The notes under the pieces are model-generated. The model saw only the letters and a list, made by a program, of their open reading frames with translations. It ran no database searches and was not told where the DNA came from. From NCBI GenBank assembly GCA_013297765.1, contig JAAFID010000017.1, forward strand, positions 1 through 35,638: a stretch of DNA of 35,638 bases, in the 5' to 3' direction. This document shows, piece after piece, positions 33,714-35,638 of this stretch. Origin of the DNA: Cytophagales bacterium (GTDB lineage: Bacteria > Bacteroidota > Bacteroidia > Cytophagales > Cytophagaceae). Every line of letters begins with the position of its first letter. Positions within the stretch are counted from its first letter, which is position 1. The position numbers and the translations under genes were made by a program.

Positions 33714-35195
33714 ATGGCAAATTATTTCAATACTCTTTCATTAAGAGAAAAATTAAACCAATTAGGCGTATGCGAATTCATGGATAGCAGTGAATTTTCG
33801 GATGGAGTTGCGGCTTTAAAAGGCAAAAAAATAGTGATTGTAGGTTGCGGTGCACAAGGCTTGAACCAAGGCTTGAACCTTAGAGATTCTGGATTAGATA
33901 TCGCTTACGCCTTGAGAAAAGATGCCATTGACAGCAAAAGACAATCTTGGAAAAATGCGTCGGATAATGGTTTCAAAGTAGGTACTTACGAAGAATTGAT
34001 TCCTTCTGCCGACCTAGTGATTAACCTTACGCCAGATAAGCAACATACAGCAGTAGTATCGGCTGTGATGCCGTTGATGAAAAAGAATTCTACTTTATCT
34101 TATTCTCATGGATTCAACATTGTAGAAGAAGGAATGCAAATTCGTAAAGACATCACCGTTATCATGGTGGCTCCTAAATCGCCTGGTTCAGAAGTAAGAG
34201 AAGAATACAAAAGGGGCTTCGGCGTACCTACTTTGATAGCCGTACACCCAGAAAATGACCCAGAAGGTAAAGGTTGGGATTATGCCATGGCCTATTGCGT
34301 AGGTACAGGCGGTCACCGTGCTGGGGTATTGAAATCTTCATTTGTGGCAGAGGTAAAATCAGATTTGATGGGCGAGCAAACCATTCTTTGTGGTTTGTTG
34401 CAAACGGGTTCTATCCTTTGTTTCGACAAAATGGTAGAGAAAGGAATTGACAAAAGTTATGCTTCCAAATTGGTTCAATACGGCTGGGAAGTAATCACCG
34501 AATCGTTGAAACATGGCGGTATCACTGGTATGATGGATCGCTTAACCAATCCTGCAAAAGTAAAAGCATTCGAACTTTCTGAAGAATTGAAAGAAATCAT
34601 GCGTCCACTTTTCGAGAAACATCAAGACGATATCATGAGTGGTGAATTTTCCTCTACCATGATGGCTGATTGGGCCGCAGATGATAAAAATCTATTGACA
34701 TGGCGTGCAGCAACTGCAAACACTGCATTTGAAAAAACACCAGCAGGCGATATGAAAATAGCTGAACAAGAGTATTATGACAATGGTTTGCTTATGGTTG
34801 CTATGGTAAGGGCTGGTGTAGAGCTGGCTTTTGAAACTATGGTAGCGGCTGGTATCATTGAAGAATCGGCTTACTACGAGTCTTTGCACGAAACACCTTT
34901 GATTGCCAATACCATTGCTCGTAAAAAATTATTTGAAATGAACAGGGTAATTTCCGATACTGCCGAGTATGGCTGTTATTTATTTGACCATGCGTGCAAG
35001 CCTCTATTGGCCGACTTTATGAAGAAAATAGATACCGATGTAATAGGTAAAAACTTCAATGCTGGTAAAGACAATGGTGTAGATAATAAATTGCTCATCA
35101 ACATCAACGAAATTATCCGTTACCACCCAATTGAAGAAGTAGGTGCAGAGTTACGTGATGCTATGACAAGTATGAAACAAATTAGTTTAGGGTAA
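33714..35195 (+). CDS. ilvC: Ketol-acid reductoisomerase, class II (long form)
   Basis: IlvC isomerises and reduces acetolactate and acetohydroxybutyrate with NADPH, the second step of valine and isoleucine synthesis. The 493-residue product is the long class II type, with the NADP-binding [10 protein letters not shown] at 44-53 and two C-terminal knotted domains. Conserved segments include [50 protein letters not shown] and [13 protein letters not shown], very close to the enterobacterial protein as I recall it. It stands alone here; ilvB, ilvN, ilvD and leu genes are not in the window. A strong terminator follows. Confidence 0.97.
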   Translation: MANYFNTLSLREKLNQLGVCEFMDSSEFSDGVAALKGKKIVIVGCGAQGLNQGLNLRDSGLDIAYALRKDAIDSKRQSWKNASDNGFKVGTYEELIPSADLVINLTPDKQHTAVVSAVMPLMKKNSTLSYSHGFNIVEEGMQIRKDITVIMVAPKSPGSEVREEYKRGFGVPTLIAVHPENDPEGKGWDYAMAYCVGTGGHRAGVLKSSFVAEVKSDLMGEQTILCGLLQTGSILCFDKMVEKGIDKSYASKLVQYGWEVITESLKHGGITGMMDRLTNPAKVKAFELSEELKEIMRPLFEKHQDDIMSGEFSSTMMADWAADDKNLLTWRAATANTAFEKTPAGDMKIAEQEYYDNGLLMVAMVRAGVELAFETMVAAGIIEESAYYESLHETPLIANTIARKKLFEMNRVISDTAEYGCYLFDHACKPLLADFMKKIDTDVIGKNFNAGKDNGVDNKLLININEIIRYHPIEEVGAELRDAMTSMKQISLG

Positions 35196-35221
35196 TTTTT
35201 TTTCAGTTTGTTACATTTATC

Positions 35222-35259
35222 AAAAAGGTTCATTCCATTTGCTGGGATGAACCTTTTTA
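35222..35259 (+). terminator. Intrinsic terminator after ilvC
   Basis: GGTTCATTCC (35227-35236) pairs with GGGATGAACC (35244-35253), with one G-U pair. An A-run precedes and a T-run follows. It lies about 30 bases after the ilvC stop. Confidence 0.9.
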
Positions 35260-35260
35260 T

Positions 35261-35289
35261 TTGACAACATATTTTACAGTATATTTTTG
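35261..35289 (+). promoter_or_regulatory. Possible promoter of folC
   Basis: TTG (35261-35263), an 18-base spacer and TATTTTTG (35282-35289) match the Bacteroidota consensus just after the ilvC terminator. The leader to the folC start would be about 138 bases. Confidence 0.5.
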
Positions 35290-35433
35290 GGTTGTTCTTT
35301 ACATTTATTTCATTCAATAACTCTACTGATTTTTTTAGTTACAACACAAATCAAAAACACCAATTTGGTTGAAATAGCAACTACTTTTTATTTATATTAG
35401 AACTCATTTTTATTTTTTTTAATTGCAATAACA

Positions 35434-35638
35434 TTGAATTACGAACAAGTTTTAAGCTACATGTACAGTAGTTTGCCCATGTTTCATAGGGTAGGGGCGG
35501 CGGCACTTAAGCCAGGGTTGCAAAATACCATTGCACTTTGCAATGCCGTTGGCAATCCACAGCATCAATTCAAAACCATACATATTGCTGGTACCAATGG
35601 TAAGGGAAGTAGCTCGCACCTACTTGCAGCCATATTGC
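35434..35638 (+). CDS. folC: Folylpolyglutamate/dihydrofolate synthase, 5' part only
   Basis: The first 68 codons are present and the gene runs off the window. The frame reads NYEQVLSYMYSSLPMFHRVG near the start, matching the typical N-terminus of FolC/Mur-ligase relatives. It then reads KTIHIAGTNGKGSSSH, whose AGTNGKGS is the FolC ATP-binding P-loop. FolC adds glutamate to dihydropteroate and to tetrahydrofolates. The start is probably TTG at 35434, which gives the expected (M)NYEQ beginning. No in-frame ATG occurs upstream in the AT-rich leader, and the next ATG (codon 10) would remove conserved residues. Confidence 0.9.
   Translation, partial: MNYEQVLSYMYSSLPMFHRVGAAALKPGLQNTIALCNAVGNPQHQFKTIHIAGTNGKGSSSHLLAAIL

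Noticed and set aside
1-35638. Insertion sequences, integrases, phage genes, toxin-antitoxin or defence genes
   Set aside because: None of the gene products carries such motifs. The tRNA gene has no adjacent integrase and I saw no attachment-site duplication.

Overview
The window reads as a chromosomal segment of a low-GC member of the Bacteroidota, most likely a Sphingobacteriia/Chitinophagia/Cytophagia-type organism. The evidence is a giant adhesin-like protein of the kind usually exported by the type IX secretion system (T9SS), a PorE-like OmpA protein, a TlpA protein with a DUF4369-like N-terminus, a ribosomal protein L13 that starts MDSLSYKT, almost no Shine-Dalgarno sequences, and several promoters of the Bacteroidota form TTG-N18-20-TAnnTTTG. 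I see no transposase, integrase, phage gene or CRISPR array. The segment looks like core chromosome with one large surface-protein gene at its left edge.

Layout. Positions 1-8926 (minus) are one uninterrupted reading frame of at least 2975 codons. It has a signal peptide, an IgGFc-binding-like N-terminal domain, about 27 tandem Ig-like repeats of roughly 88 residues, and two PKD domains before it runs off the window. Positions 9236-10981 (minus) hold engB and lpxB. Positions 11114-13042 (plus) encode a TPR/beta-propeller/CRD/OmpA protein. A bidirectional terminator separates it from the convergent ribosomal operon rplM-rpsI-rpsB (14814-13189, minus), which lacks the usual tsf. Positions 15048-17592 (minus) form a PhoB/PhoR-type two-component system followed by an overlapping RluA-family pseudouridine synthase. 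Positions 17660-21184 (minus) hold three envelope genes (TlpA-like, DUF3108, predicted aminopeptidase), and a divergent CxxCH haem-binding protein lies at 21329-21781.

Positions 21809-23749 (minus) are a TetR-like regulator followed by an ABC1/UbiB kinase, with an unusual set of repeated TTGGCCTA/TAGGCCAA elements over the promoter. Positions 23891-27649 (minus) encode a very large polytopic NtrY-like histidine kinase whose upstream-most start lies inside the terminator of the preceding gene. Positions 27679-28197 (minus) hold an A-type Fe-S assembly protein and a 49-residue predicted lipoprotein. On the plus strand follow thiL (28407), a DEAD-box helicase (29494), sucD (32486), ilvC (33714) and the start of folC (35434). 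tRNA-Pro(GGG) and purB lie on the minus strand between the helicase and sucD.

Most genes are housekeeping: translation (rplM, rpsI, rpsB, engB, RNA helicase, pseudouridine synthase, tRNA-Pro), lipid A (lpxB), purine, thiamine, folate and branched-chain amino acid synthesis, and the TCA cycle. The least explained parts are the giant repeat protein with its three-unit higher-order periodicity, the TetR/UbiB promoter repeats, the 12-TM histidine kinase, and the small lipoprotein beside the Fe-S gene. I found no clear undescribed defence or mobile system.
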